Positions 17,121 through 26,808 of a DNA stretch of 64,000 bases are shown in pieces. Each line of letters opens with the position of its first letter. The first letter of the stretch is position 1. The notes under the pieces were generated by a model that was not told the DNA's origin, did not search any database, and was given only the letters and a program-made list of their open reading frames with translations. The translations under genes were made by a program, and so were the position numbers. The stretch spans positions 248,001 to 312,000 of the forward strand of contig JABTTZ010000002.1 in NCBI GenBank assembly GCA_015075625.1. The letters are read 5' to 3'. The DNA is from Anaerolineales bacterium. Lineage in GTDB: Bacteria; Chloroflexota; Anaerolineae; Aggregatilineales; UBA2796.

Positions 17121-18596
17121 GTGAGCGATACGAAGCCTGTCCGCGTCCGTTTTGCCCCTAGCCCGACAGGTGATTTGCACATTGGCGGTATCCGTACCGC
17201 CCAGTTCAATTGGCTCTTTGCCCGTCGGCATGGTGGGAAATTTATCCTACGCATCGAAGACACCGATCAAAAACGCACCCAAGAGCAATCCTACAAAACG
17301 ATCACCGAGGGCTTGCGTTGGGCGGGGTTAGATTGGGACGAAGGTCCCGACCTTGGCGGGGAGTATGGTCCGTATATTCAGAGTGAGCGCTTAGCCCTTT
17401 ATCAAGAATGGGCAAGGTGGCTTCTGGCGCAAGGGAAGGCATACCGCGCCTACGAAACCGCCGAGGAACTGGAACTGATCAGCACCGCCCGCCGCGCCAA
17501 CAAACTCCCCCCGGGCTATGACCGCCGCGCCCGCACGCTGACCCCCGCCGATTGGGAGCGCTTCGACGCCGAAGGTCGCCCCTATGTGATTCGCTTCAAG
17601 GTGCCCCTTGAGGGGGAAACTGTTTGGGAGGATATGGTACGGGGGGCGGTGCGTGTCCAGAATGAGTCTGTGCAAGATGCCGTCCTGCTGAAGGCGGATG
17701 GCTTCCCCACCTATCACCTTGCCCATCTCGTTGACGATCACTTGATGGAAATCTCCCATGTGATCCGCGCTGAGGAATGGATTCCCAGTACGGGGCTTCA
17801 TGCCCTGCTCTACGATGCCTTTGGGTGGGAACGTCCGAAGTTTGCCCATGCGCCGGTGATCCTCCACCCCGATGGGGGAAAAATCAGCAAGCGGAAACAC
17901 CCGGAGGCGTCTATTTCCTACTTCATGAAGGGAGGCTACCTTCCAGAGGCGGTGACGAACTTCCTGTGCAATGTGGGCTGGAACTACGGCGCAGAGGATG
18001 CCAAAGGCGAGGAAATCCAAGTCTTTAGCAAGGAAGATGCCGCAAAGGTGTTCGCCCTAGAGGACATGACGAACACGGGGACGAAATTTGATATTGTGAA
18101 GTTGCAATGGCTGAATGGTGAACACATCCGGCGCATGGATGATACGGAACTGGCACGGCGGCTGCGTCCCTACCTTGAGGACGCTGGCTACGAGGTAAAC
18201 ACCGAGGTGCTGCTGAGGGTCACACCCCTGATTCGAGAGCGGATTAAACTACTGACGGAAGTGGTGGGTATCGCCGGCTTTTTCTTCCAAGATGAAATCG
18301 CCCTCAGCACCACCGATGTCGTGCAGAAGGGGATGACCGCTGAGCAAACCCGCGAGGCGCTGCGCCGCGCCTACGAGACTCTGAAAACCCTCCCCACTTT
18401 TGACCACGCCGCACAAGAGGCGGCACTGCGGACACTGGCAGAGGCATTGGGCGTGAAAGCGGGTGGCTTGTTCGGGGCGATTCGGGTGGCGGTTAGTGGA
18501 TCAAAAGTGTCGCCGCCGCTGACGGAATCGCTGGAAATCTTGGGGCGGGAGGTCACTCTTGCCCGTTTAGAGCGGGCAATCGGCGTGTTGGGGTAA
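17121..18596 (+). CDS. gltX: Glutamyl-tRNA synthetase
   Basis: Class I synthetase, 491 residues, charging tRNA-Glu in the cytoplasm. The HIGH-type motif is FAPSPTGDLHIGG (His20) and the KMSKS-type loop reads KISKRKH near residue 255. RIEDTDQKRTQEQS, an amino-acid-binding segment, is intact, and the C-terminal anticodon-binding helical domain is full length. The start is GTG 17121, with GGGAG about 12 bases upstream at the end of the regulator gene. Whether it also charges tRNA-Gln cannot be decided here; that depends on gatCAB elsewhere. Confidence 0.97.
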   Translation: MSDTKPVRVRFAPSPTGDLHIGGIRTAQFNWLFARRHGGKFILRIEDTDQKRTQEQSYKTITEGLRWAGLDWDEGPDLGGEYGPYIQSERLALYQEWARWLLAQGKAYRAYETAEELELISTARRANKLPPGYDRRARTLTPADWERFDAEGRPYVIRFKVPLEGETVWEDMVRGAVRVQNESVQDAVLLKADGFPTYHLAHLVDDHLMEISHVIRAEEWIPSTGLHALLYDAFGWERPKFAHAPVILHPDGGKISKRKHPEASISYFMKGGYLPEAVTNFLCNVGWNYGAEDAKGEEIQVFSKEDAAKVFALEDMTNTGTKFDIVKLQWLNGEHIRRMDDTELARRLRPYLEDAGYEVNTEVLLRVTPLIRERIKLLTEVVGIAGFFFQDEIALSTTDVVQKGMTAEQTREALRRAYETLKTLPTFDHAAQEAALRTLAEALGVKAGGLFGAIRVAVSGSKVSPPLTESLEILGREVTLARLERAIGVLG

Positions 18597-18622
18597 GGAA
18601 GAACCAAGAAACTATCTGAGAG

Positions 18623-19324
18623 ATGACCGCCCTTGACGTGCTGCTGACTGATCTCTTTGAGGGGCAGCATCCTACTCTTTATGCGGAGGTTGAAGGGTGG
18701 CTGAAGGGATCGCGCCGATTCAGGGCATTTGTCACCAGCTATCAGACCAAAATACGGGCAAAACTGAGAACCGTCCGCGACGAAAACGGCGTGAATGATG
18801 TGCAGGCGGAATTGGAAACGGCAGCACTCTTGCTCCGCGAAAAACGATTCGCTATTGCTTACGAGACCTATGTCGCCACCAAAGAGCGCGGACCGGATTT
18901 CACCGTCACCTTCAAGACGCATACCCCCTTTAATGTTGAAGTCCGTCGTATCCGAAACAGTGAGCTAGATGAGGCAGAAACAGAAGTCCCTCTGGGCAAG
19001 CTCATGGCGGTGCTGTGGGATAAAGTGGGGCAAATGCCAGCGAGCATCATCAACCTGTTGTGGCTGATTGCCGAACGCCCTATCTCTGAGGCTGCCCTCA
19101 CCCAAGCCGTAACAACGCTCTGCCAATTGGCGGGACACAAAGCCGAGGATTTCTTCACCCGATGTGGGTTTGAGAGCGCCGCTGATTTCCTGAAGTATTA
19201 CCGCCGCTTGAGTGGGATTGTTGTGCGGCAGAGAGGGGAAACCAGGGTGTGGCTGAATAAAACGGCACGCCATAAAGCGCCGCCGGAGATTGTCACAGCA
19301 ATTCAACGTTTGGATGCTGTTTGA
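18623..19324 (+). CDS. Unknown protein, possible PD-(D/E)XK-like fold
   Basis: A 233-residue soluble protein that I cannot assign to a named family. The middle shows Glu64, then GPDFTVTF (Asp92), then FNVEVRRI (Glu106-x-Arg108), which has the spacing of a degenerate PD-(D/E)XK nuclease core with Lys replaced by Arg. The C-terminal 90 residues look helical, with an AEDFFTRCGFESAADFLKYY segment. It follows gltX by 26 bases on the same strand. The fold idea is inference only. Confidence 0.7.
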   Translation: MTALDVLLTDLFEGQHPTLYAEVEGWLKGSRRFRAFVTSYQTKIRAKLRTVRDENGVNDVQAELETAALLLREKRFAIAYETYVATKERGPDFTVTFKTHTPFNVEVRRIRNSELDEAETEVPLGKLMAVLWDKVGQMPASIINLLWLIAERPISEAALTQAVTTLCQLAGHKAEDFFTRCGFESAADFLKYYRRLSGIVVRQRGETRVWLNKTARHKAPPEIVTAIQRLDAV

Positions 19325-19428
19325 ATCCTCCACCATGCAGACTAGCGCTTATGCGTTGGGGTTCATTTGTGCTGTGTTTTTGGCAAAGTGTGGGGGAGTA
19401 GAACTCAATTCAATAGGTCTGTAGCTAA

Positions 19429-19469
19429 TAAAAAACACCTCAGATCGTCTTGATCCGAGGTGTTTTTTT
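19429..19469 (-). terminator. Terminator of the serine tRNA transcript
   Basis: Read on the minus strand, CACCTCGGATC, a five-base loop and GATCTGAGGTG pair over 11 bases with one G-U wobble and run into a long T stretch. The plus-strand reading has an A-C mismatch at the same point but also ends in T, so it may act weakly in both directions. Confidence 0.92.
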
Positions 19470-19472
19470 GTG

Positions 19473-19559
19473 CGGGAAGGGAGGGATTCGAACCCTCGAC
19501 TGGTTTTACCCAGTAACCACTTAGCAGGCGGCCCCATTCAACCACTCTGGCACCTCCCC
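19473..19559 (-). tRNA. tRNA-Ser (anticodon GCT)
   Basis: An 87-nt class II tRNA. The acceptor GGGGAGG pairs with CCTTCCC, the discriminator is G as in serine tRNAs, the T-arm is GAGGG-TTCGAAT-CCCTC, and the anticodon loop CTGCTAA reads GCT for AGC/AGT codons. A long variable arm is present. The 3' CCA is not encoded. It is the second of two serine tRNA genes. Confidence 0.95.
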
Positions 19560-19589
19560 AATGTGAGGCTATTCGCTTGTTAACACGGC

Positions 19590-19681
<92 letters not shown>

Positions 19682-19699
19682 GGGGTGGTCAGTAACCGT

Positions 19700-19728
19700 A
19701 GTATAGCATAGGCAGTAGGGTGCGGCAA
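19700..19728 (-). promoter_or_regulatory. Sigma70-type promoter of the serine tRNA pair
   Basis: On the minus strand, TTGCCG (19723-19728), a 17-base spacer and TATACT (19700-19705) with an extended TG motif. Transcription would begin about 12 bases before the first tRNA. Confidence 0.75.
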
Positions 19729-19766
19729 GGGCGGGGATGTGCGCCGCTTGTTGCTCTTTGTTCCTA

Positions 19767-22118
19767 TTACCCCGTCAATTTGTCCAGTAGTTTTTCACGG
19801 CTTGGACGGGCGCTTTCCACGTTTTGCCCCGTTTCGGCTTTGATCAGGGTGGCATACAAGCCCTTTTCCTTGATCAGCGTCTCGTGCGTGCCGCGCTGGA
19901 CAACCTTCCCCTTATCAAGGACGATGATCTCATCAGCATCGCGGATCGTGCTGAGGCGGTGGGCGATGATCAGGCACGTGCAGCCCCGCCGCCGCAAGTG
20001 ATCATCAATCGCTTTTTCGGTGATTGGGTCAAGGGCGCTGGTTGCCTCATCAAGGATCAACACAGAGGGATTAATGGCGAGGGCGCGGGCAATTTCAAGC
20101 CGCTGGCGCTGCCCACCACTAAAATTCCGCCCACTTTCCTCAATCAGATGATCATAGCCGCCCTGACGCTCTGCGATATTCTCGTGAATTGCCGCATCTT
20201 TCGCCGCCTGAATAATATCCGTCTCGGTAATCGTGCTGTCCCACATCGTCAGGTTTTCGCGGATCGACCCCTGCAACATGAAGATGTCCTGATCCACCAC
20301 CGCTAGCGAGTTTGTCAGGGTGGCGCGGGGAATATCTTCGCGCTTTTTCCCGTCAAAGAGGACTTCCCCCTCCCACGCATCAAACAAGCCGCTGACGACC
20401 CGCGCAATAGTCGATTTTCCTGACCCCGACCCGCCCACCAGCGCAACGCGCATTCCGGGTTTAAGGGTCAGGTTAAAATCTTTGATCAGGGGTTCTTCGA
20501 GGCGGCTGTAGCCAAAGGTCAGATTTTTAATGTCTACCCCACCGCTCAGCTTTGCTGGCGCGGTGGGGTCGGGTTGGGCAACCATCCCCACACGGGGATC
20601 GATGCGGTAGCGCAGCACGTCATCCAAGCGGTTCATATCCCCCTGCACCTCTTGCAAACGCCCGGCGAGGTTCACCAGATCGTTCACCGGATTCAGGAAG
20701 GTGAGCATCAGACTTTGGAAGGCGATCAACTGCCCCATCGTGAGGTAGCCATCCATCGCCCGCAATCCGCCAATGACGAGGATAGCGACGGTGGTCAGCC
20801 CTTGCAAAAAGGGGGGGACGGTTGCCAACATCGCCGTAGACATGCCCATCTGCTGCGAGGCGTTGACGCCTTTTGCCATGTAACCTGCCCAACGCGAGAA
20901 GAAGTCTGATTCCGCGCCGGTTGCCTTCAGGGTTTCGATGATTTGCAAGCCCTGCATCGATGTTCCCAGCGCTTTTCCTCGCTCTTGGAGCATTTTCTGG
21001 TTGGCATCGGTGCGGCGGCGAGAGACATAGCGCAGCGCGGCAAGGTTAATCAGGGCGATTCCAATCCCCACAAATGTCAGCAGCACATCGTACTGAAGCA
21101 TGATCACCGCGTAAAACAGGATCAGGATCAGGTTTAGGATAGTCGTCGCCAGTTCGCCAGAGAGAAGCTGTGCCACTTTATCGTTAATCTCAACGCGAGA
21201 GCCGATCTCACCGCCATAGCGCTGTGTGAAGAACTCGATAGGCAGGCGCAAGATGTGCCAGAAAAAGCGCCCTGATTCGCTGAGGGCGAGTTTTGTCTCC
21301 AACCGAAGGAGGTAATGCTGTTGAATGTAGATGAGGGCTGCCTGTAGAATGGCAACCAGCCCCATGGCAATGAGCAGCGCCGCCAGCCAATCTTGCCCTT
21401 TGATCAAAATATCGTCCACGAAGATGCGCAAGAAGGCGGGGACGATAAAACCGGGGACGATCAGGGCAAGCGAGGCGAGCATGACAAAGGTGATCGCCGT
21501 CCGCGCCCCGCGCAGCCGCCGCCCCAAACTGCCGAAAATACTGCGTCGTTGCCCACCTTTTTTGAACTCTGGGGTTGGCTCAAAAATGAGGACAACCCCC
21601 GTGAAACTCTCGTCAAATTCGGCGCTGGAGACGACGCGGGGTCCCTCGCCAGGGTCCATCAGATAAACCTTATCGCCCTTGAAACCCTCCACCACGAGGA
21701 AATGGTTGAAGTTCCAAAAGACGATGAAAGGAAGATCGTACTGCCGAAGTTCTTTGGGCTCTTTCTTAAAGCCCTTTGCCGTTAAGCCATATTTACGGGC
21801 AGCCTTCAGAACATTGCTGGCTTTGCTCCCATCGCGGGAGACGCCGCACTCCACGCGGAGTTCTTCCAATGGCACAAAACGCCCGTGATAGCCCAATACA
21901 GCACCGAGTGCCGCCGCCCCACACTCTACCGCCTCCATCTGCAACACGGTGGGGCAGCGGACGCGCTTATCGGGCGGGACTTCCGGCTTTTTTTCCTCAG
22001 CTTTGGGGGCGGCGGGAGCAGCAACAGGGGTAGTTGGCGCGGTGGGAATAACCGTCGGCTTTTCGACGGGGATTGTTGGTTCGGGCTGGTTCTGCGGCGG
22101 ATTGGGTTGGTCGGTCAT
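19767..22118 (-). CDS. NHLM-type peptidase/permease/ATPase exporter (C39 peptidase ABC transporter)
   Basis: A 783-residue exporter that cleaves a leader peptide and secretes the core. After a 50-residue Pro-rich extension, the C39 peptidase domain has oxyanion Gln60, catalytic Cys66 ([12 protein letters not shown]), His139 (NFNHFLVV) and Asp155 (LMDPGEG), all intact. Six membrane segments follow (about 200-480). The ATPase carries GGSGSGKST, signature [16 protein letters not shown], Walker [13 protein letters not shown] and IIAHRLST. It lies 33 bases downstream of the HlyD-like partner and in the same run as lanM. NHLM exporters usually pair with a second ABC protein, which is missing here. 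Confidence 0.93.
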   Translation of the reverse strand: MTDQPNPPQNQPEPTIPVEKPTVIPTAPTTPVAAPAAPKAEEKKPEVPPDKRVRCPTVLQMEAVECGAAALGAVLGYHGRFVPLEELRVECGVSRDGSKASNVLKAARKYGLTAKGFKKEPKELRQYDLPFIVFWNFNHFLVVEGFKGDKVYLMDPGEGPRVVSSAEFDESFTGVVLIFEPTPEFKKGGQRRSIFGSLGRRLRGARTAITFVMLASLALIVPGFIVPAFLRIFVDDILIKGQDWLAALLIAMGLVAILQAALIYIQQHYLLRLETKLALSESGRFFWHILRLPIEFFTQRYGGEIGSRVEINDKVAQLLSGELATTILNLILILFYAVIMLQYDVLLTFVGIGIALINLAALRYVSRRRTDANQKMLQERGKALGTSMQGLQIIETLKATGAESDFFSRWAGYMAKGVNASQQMGMSTAMLATVPPFLQGLTTVAILVIGGLRAMDGYLTMGQLIAFQSLMLTFLNPVNDLVNLAGRLQEVQGDMNRLDDVLRYRIDPRVGMVAQPDPTAPAKLSGGVDIKNLTFGYSRLEEPLIKDFNLTLKPGMRVALVGGSGSGKSTIARVVSGLFDAWEGEVLFDGKKREDIPRATLTNSLAVVDQDIFMLQGSIRENLTMWDSTITETDIIQAAKDAAIHENIAERQGGYDHLIEESGRNFSGGQRQRLEIARALAINPSVLILDEATSALDPITEKAIDDHLRRRGCTCLIIAHRLSTIRDADEIIVLDKGKVVQRGTHETLIKEKGLYATLIKAETGQNVESARPSREKLLDKLTG

Positions 22119-22151
22119 GTGTGCCTCATAGGAATCACAAGATCACTGAAT

Positions 22152-22988
22152 CTAGAAATCCGCCGTCAGCGAGGCGAAAAAGGGCAAATAGCCGAAGATC
22201 AAGCTCAGCGGGCGACGATCCCCAATGACAACAGTGGCGTTGGTGAATGTTCCGCTTTGCAATTTGAAATCCGGTCCCTGTGAGGACGACCAACGGTAGC
22301 CGCTGGGAGTTGTCCCGTCTAGGGTGAGCGTTACCCGAATTTCCGTTGGCGAGCCGCCCGTTGTAACACTGGCGGCAAAGTCAGGATCACCCGTCAGACG
22401 GGTGATGCGGGCAGCAGAAGCGGGCGATTCGCTGATCGCCTTGACGGTTCCAAGCATGTAGCCGTTTTCCTCCCGCCGAACGGTGACGGGCGAAATTTGG
22501 ACGGTCATCCCGACGGCAATCCGCGCCCCTTCTGCTGGCGGGACAAACACAACTGCCTCTAAGGGGTTGCTGGCATCGTCTGTCGATTCCATTTCAAGAA
22601 GCGGCGTTCCGGCGGCAACCTCTGCGCCTTCTTCAACGAACAAGCGCAGCACACGCCCGGTAACCGCAGCGGCTGCTTTCGTCGTCCCCACCACCGCCAG
22701 GGTTTGATCTTTTTGGGTGAGCGCCCCTTCATCCACAAGCAGGGTCACCGTTCCCGCTGCTGAGGCAGTAACCGTGATTAAGCCGCCGCCGCGTGTTAAC
22801 AATCCCTCTCCGGTGACAACAAGGGGGACATTGCCGAACAAGCCCCATAGAAAAAGGGCAGCCAACAAAGCGCCAATGGCAGCGAGAGCGATCCAGCCAC
22901 GCGGATTGGTAATGCGCATCATCTCATCAAGCTGCTCCGGGGAGGAGAGACGATCTAGCGCGACCTTGCGAAAGAGTTTGCTTTCCAT
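22152..22988 (-). CDS. NHLP bacteriocin system secretion protein (HlyD/membrane fusion type)
   Basis: A 278-residue membrane fusion protein. The N-terminus KLFRKVALDRLSSPEQLDEMM followed by TNPRGWIALAAIG and one transmembrane helix (about 31-52) is the hallmark of NHLP-system secretion proteins. The rest contains biotinyl/lipoyl-like beta segments (VTLLVDEGALTQKDQ and a repeat near VLRLFVEEGAEVAAGTPLLEM). It would bridge the peptidase-ABC exporter and the cell surface. It sits between lanM (about 150 bases upstream) and the exporter gene (33 bases downstream). Confidence 0.92.
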   Translation of the reverse strand: MESKLFRKVALDRLSSPEQLDEMMRITNPRGWIALAAIGALLAALFLWGLFGNVPLVVTGEGLLTRGGGLITVTASAAGTVTLLVDEGALTQKDQTLAVVGTTKAAAAVTGRVLRLFVEEGAEVAAGTPLLEMESTDDASNPLEAVVFVPPAEGARIAVGMTVQISPVTVRREENGYMLGTVKAISESPASAARITRLTGDPDFAASVTTGGSPTEIRVTLTLDGTTPSGYRWSSSQGPDFKLQSGTFTNATVVIGDRRPLSLIFGYLPFFASLTADF

Positions 22989-23140
22989 GCGGCGTGTTCC
23001 TCACTGCGATCCGGTATCGTCAACCATACCATTGTAGACTAGGTGTCGATTAGAACCTATTTTAAAGTGCCTGTCATGCCCCTTTAGCTCCCTTACGTTA
23101 ATGCCTTCAGCCCTACAGAGGGGCATGGTTTATATGGGGG

Positions 23141-26100
23141 TTAATCTAAAATTGCCACTGAAGGGAGCAGGTTTGGGAATGCCAAGCGAAGCAAGCCATA
23201 GCCAATGCCGGTGACTCCCTGAAATAAGCTGTAGAGAGGCATCCCGGGCGGGAGTGCATCATCGAGGTAAAAATAACCCCGCGCCTTCCGCCGCGCCAAG
23301 ACATACGCCGCCCGCCGTCCGGCGGTATCGACCCAATCTGGCTGGTGGAGTTTGACCCCATTCACCAACAGCGACTCAATCCGCCCAAACGTCCCACAGC
23401 AGAGAAAATCAAAGCGCTCGGCAAGGGCTGGTTGGCTGGCTGCCGTCAGGCAGGCGTCAATTTCAAGGAGCGCCGCTTCGGGATCATCGACAACGGTGAG
23501 CGAGACCAACCGCGCTAGGGCAATCCCCGCTGATCCGTGACAGTAATTGTCGATGAAGAAGGGTCTTCCGTCGGGGGGTTGCTGAGAGGGGCGCAAATCG
23601 GGGAAATTTTTCGCCTCGGCATTGAATTTCGTCCTTTCATAGGCAATCGCTTCAAGGGCTGCCTCTAGGTATTTTGCCTCGCCCGTCACCTCGTAGAGTT
23701 TGATCAGCGCCATGCCGATTCCGGCAGAGCCATGCAAAAAACCAATCAGGCGCGTTCCCTCTAAAGTGACCCACGCCCGCAAACCGTCCTCCCCGGCGGT
23801 ACGGTTGGCAAGGAGATGATCGCCACAGGCTTTGGCGGTGGCGATCCATTCATCGTTGGGGGCGGTGCGCTGGAGTGCCAATAGTCCTAAAATTGCCCCC
23901 GCTGCCCCACCAAGAATATCCAAACGACGATCCGCCGCAATGCGCTGTGGGGTGATTCCCCGTGCGGCGGCGGCGGCATCGGCAAGGAAGGTTGAATCAT
24001 CGAGAAGGATCGCCATTTTTGTCAGCCCATAAACGGCGCTGGCAAAGCCATCCATGCCGCCGATTCCAAAGCGGCGCATGACGGTGCTTTCGGGGTGATG
24101 GACATCGACGCGCAAATTCCGCACGGCAGCCACCGTCATATCACGCCACGTCGGGTCGCCGGTCAGCTTTGCCACTGCCGCGAGGAAAATTCCCACGCCC
24201 GCTTTCCCTTCGTAGAGCGTATAGCTCATCAAGCCGAGGTCAAAGCGTCCGGTATTCACGTCGAACTGCGGCTGCACCCATTCCACCCCGCGCCCAATGG
24301 GAATGGCGCTTTCGCGGAGGGCATCGGCAATCTCAAGGGCGCGTTCAACAAGCGTTTCTGCCTTTAAGGGGGCAAGGCTGTCAGGCTCGACAGCGAACGG
24401 TTTGCTCCCCTCAGCAGCAGTGATTGTGGGGGTTATCTTGGCGGCGAAACGCAGTGCCAATGCGCCGCGCATCAGACCGACTTGGCGTTCCAAATCCTCA
24501 CCGCTCATCGCCAAAATGCGCCGAATTGCGAGATCGAAGCCGCTCTCGGCAAAGGGGGACATGATCGGTGAATCATCGGAGAGGAGGAGCGCGTTTGCCG
24601 CCGGATGAAACGGAAAGAGCGGAATATCCCCGCGCATAACCGAGGCGGATTCTTCCGCTAACGCCCGCCAAAAGGGATGGACGGAATATTGGAGGATCAT
24701 CCCCCGTGCTAGTTGTTCGATGATGAAGGCACGATCCGTCCCATCGCGGGTGCAATCGGGGCGGGTGGAACGTTGGTAAATCAGGCTGTACAGGCGCGTT
24801 GCCCGTAAGAGATAGCGGGCAGGGTGTTCCGCCATCTGCGCCAACGGACCATCAGGGGCGGTGAGGGGGGATCGGTTGCGCACAATGAGCGCATAGGCAG
24901 CGCGGAGTCCGCTCTCAATCTCATCCCGATAGCGATAGGGAGGCGCATATTGGGCGACGGTTTCCCCCTGTGGGAGCAAAAATAAAACGTTCTCGCGGTG
25001 CGCCTCGTGGTGTGTCCCCGGTTGGTAGGTAATTGTGTCGCGGTTGGGGTTAAACCATTTGGGGGCGCGGTAGGCAAGTTCTTCAGCGGTATCCCCACCC
25101 AAACCAGCAATATCGACGCTTTTCCCGCCGGGGATCATCCCCCACGCCGTAAGCAAGCCCGACCCCAAAACTGAATCGCCAAAGACCCAATCGGCGGCAT
25201 GAAGGGTGATTTCATCTTCAATCCCCTCAAAGGGGCGAACATGGGGGTAGAGCGATAGCTCCATATCGATGAGAGTAGGGTATTCGCCAGCAGCAATGAC
25301 ATTTTCGCGGTGGAAGTCTGTCCCCCCAATGGCATAGAGGATCGCCATAAGCGCTCCGGCGCGGCGGTAATAGCGACGGGCGGCGTCTTCATCGCGGATG
25401 GGCGCGAACTCAACAAATTCGGCATAGCCATAATCCTCGCGGGCGAGGGTGGTGATCGCCTTCAAGGGGGGGTATTCGGCGTGGATGAAGGGATCAGCTT
25501 TGGCGCGATCATTCAGCCAAACCAAAAGTGCATCATAGGCGGCGTCCAACCCTAAAGATTTCGGCTTGTAGACAACGCGCAGCCCGTTATCAAAACGAAG
25601 GATGTTCACCGTCCGCCCTTCGCGGTGGCGGTCACTGGCGCTGCCCTTCACGGCAAGGACTTCATTAGGTGAGGGGAGGGTCCGCCCGAAAAGGGCGTGA
25701 ATGGCGTCCCAATCCTCATGGATACGGCGGATGCATTCGGTGGTTGCCGTCACCCATTGAAGGGTGAGCGTCCCCACAAGGCGGGCAAGGGCGGCATATT
25801 CGGTGAGATACCTCGCCAAGCGTCCGCCGTGAAACTCCCGAACAAACGCATCATAGAGATCGCGGGGGTGTTCGCCCGGCGCAAAGCCGACGAGTCGTGT
25901 GATGTGTGGAGCGCGGTAAAGGGAAAATTCCAGAAGGAGCGTCTGCCCGCACGCACTGCTGAGCATGTCGATCAAGCCGCTTTCCATCTGTGCCAGCGCC
26001 ACAGCGGAGAAGCGGGCAAGCGCCTCGGCAGGGAGTGCCGCTCTCATACGCTTTCGTCCGGCGTAGAGGAAGGGGACGAGGATTTCCTCAAAGGGTTTGG

Positions 26101-26464
26101 GGTCGTCAGGAATGAGAAAACGGTTTGTCTCCGTGAATTCAGGATCGAGAAGTGCCTCAAGCGAGGGCATTTCGGCAAGCGCTTCGTTAAGAAGGATCGC
26201 CCATTCTGGGAGGGGTTGATCGTCTTTGAAGCGGACATCACGGATCATCCGTTGGGCGGTGTCTTTATCTAGCCCATCAAGGCTCAGGCGGCGCTCAAAA
26301 CGGGCGAGATCGTGGTTGGCAGCAAAAGCAATCCAACGTTCTAGCCGCGCAGGAAGAAGGGCATCGTCTTGATGGTCAAGAGGGGAGTACGCTTCAGTCA
26401 ACCGCTCTTGCGGCGTCGCAGCACGGGCGATGATCGCCCTAAGTTCAGCATCCGTGAAGGGCAT
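23141..26464 (-). CDS. lanM: Class II lanthipeptide synthetase LanM with CCG zinc motif
   Basis: A 1107-residue enzyme that dehydrates Ser/Thr and cyclises them onto Cys in a precursor peptide. The N-terminal dehydratase (about 100-690) has kinase-like motifs VVYKPKSL (298-305), GTDFHRENVI with Asp383, His385 and Asn388, and LIDMELSL with Asp400 and Glu402. The C-terminal LanC-like cyclase (about 745-1107) has GFLHGSAG (His911), Cys975 (NYCHG) and Cys1022-Cys1023 (LCCG). Most LanM proteins have Cys-His at the last site; Cys-Cys gives three Cys zinc ligands, as in ProcM. The start at ATG 26464 has AGGA seven bases upstream and lies downstream of an extended -10. No precursor gene is adjacent. 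Confidence 0.95.
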   Translation of the reverse strand: MPFTDAELRAIIARAATPQERLTEAYSPLDHQDDALLPARLERWIAFAANHDLARFERRLSLDGLDKDTAQRMIRDVRFKDDQPLPEWAILLNEALAEMPSLEALLDPEFTETNRFLIPDDPKPFEEILVPFLYAGRKRMRAALPAEALARFSAVALAQMESGLIDMLSSACGQTLLLEFSLYRAPHITRLVGFAPGEHPRDLYDAFVREFHGGRLARYLTEYAALARLVGTLTLQWVTATTECIRRIHEDWDAIHALFGRTLPSPNEVLAVKGSASDRHREGRTVNILRFDNGLRVVYKPKSLGLDAAYDALLVWLNDRAKADPFIHAEYPPLKAITTLAREDYGYAEFVEFAPIRDEDAARRYYRRAGALMAILYAIGGTDFHRENVIAAGEYPTLIDMELSLYPHVRPFEGIEDEITLHAADWVFGDSVLGSGLLTAWGMIPGGKSVDIAGLGGDTAEELAYRAPKWFNPNRDTITYQPGTHHEAHRENVLFLLPQGETVAQYAPPYRYRDEIESGLRAAYALIVRNRSPLTAPDGPLAQMAEHPARYLLRATRLYSLIYQRSTRPDCTRDGTDRAFIIEQLARGMILQYSVHPFWRALAEESASVMRGDIPLFPFHPAANALLLSDDSPIMSPFAESGFDLAIRRILAMSGEDLERQVGLMRGALALRFAAKITPTITAAEGSKPFAVEPDSLAPLKAETLVERALEIADALRESAIPIGRGVEWVQPQFDVNTGRFDLGLMSYTLYEGKAGVGIFLAAVAKLTGDPTWRDMTVAAVRNLRVDVHHPESTVMRRFGIGGMDGFASAVYGLTKMAILLDDSTFLADAAAAARGITPQRIAADRRLDILGGAAGAILGLLALQRTAPNDEWIATAKACGDHLLANRTAGEDGLRAWVTLEGTRLIGFLHGSAGIGMALIKLYEVTGEAKYLEAALEAIAYERTKFNAEAKNFPDLRPSQQPPDGRPFFIDNYCHGSAGIALARLVSLTVVDDPEAALLEIDACLTAASQPALAERFDFLCCGTFGRIESLLVNGVKLHQPDWVDTAGRRAAYVLARRKARGYFYLDDALPPGMPLYSLFQGVTGIGYGLLRLAFPNLLPSVAILD

Positions 26465-26503
26465 CCGGCTGTCCTGTGTTGTGTATCGAAGGCGTCGCCA
26501 CTC

Positions 26504-26512
26504 ACTATACCA
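26504..26512 (-). promoter_or_regulatory. Extended -10 promoter element for lanM
   Basis: TGGTATAGT on the minus strand matches the extended -10 consensus (TGNTATAAT) at eight of nine positions, about 40 bases before the lanM ATG. No good -35 is present, which is usual for extended -10 promoters. Confidence 0.5.
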
Positions 26513-26652
26513 CAAATCAGGAGGGAATACCCCTGCCTCAAAGCCCGGCACAAAGCGCTCTATTAAGGTGTAAAGATAAAACGCTAAGGGGGATTTGAAA
26601 CAACCTGCCTAAATGAATGTCACCTTTTTTTTGTGCAACATGCATCAAGGGT

Positions 26653-26680
26653 TTGACGCCCTGTGCTAGGTTGTTACAAT
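26653..26680 (+). promoter_or_regulatory. Sigma70-type promoter of malE
   Basis: TTGACG (26653-26658), a 16-base spacer and TACAAT (26675-26680), with the -10 matching five of six. It leaves a leader of about 120 bases before malE containing short hairpins, including GGCGAGG...CCTCGCC-like pairing near 26752-26770. Confidence 0.7.
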
Positions 26681-26808
26681 TGAATCTGATCATTGCCTGT
26701 GTGGGGATATTTTTCCATCCCAAACACAGCACAGTGGTTACCTGTGTCGTGGGCGAGGGCGTTCCTCGCCAATCAGTGCAAATCCTGTAGTGAAGGATCA
26801 AACCGCAA

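Noticed and set aside
19335-19424. 29-codon ORF containing Lys-Cys-Gly-Gly before the tRNA terminator
   Set aside because: The hydrophobic composition, lack of a ribosome binding site and opposite orientation to lanM make it a chance ORF.
23001-23126. 41-codon minus-strand ORF between lanM and the HlyD-like gene, considered as a lanthipeptide precursor
   Set aside because: It has a single Cys near the N-terminus, no GG/GA-type cleavage site, no Ser/Thr/Cys-rich core and no good ribosome binding site.
26613-26669. 18-codon plus-strand ORF with two Cys upstream of malE
   Set aside because: It is too short for a leader plus core and overlaps the malE promoter; there is no leader-like sequence.
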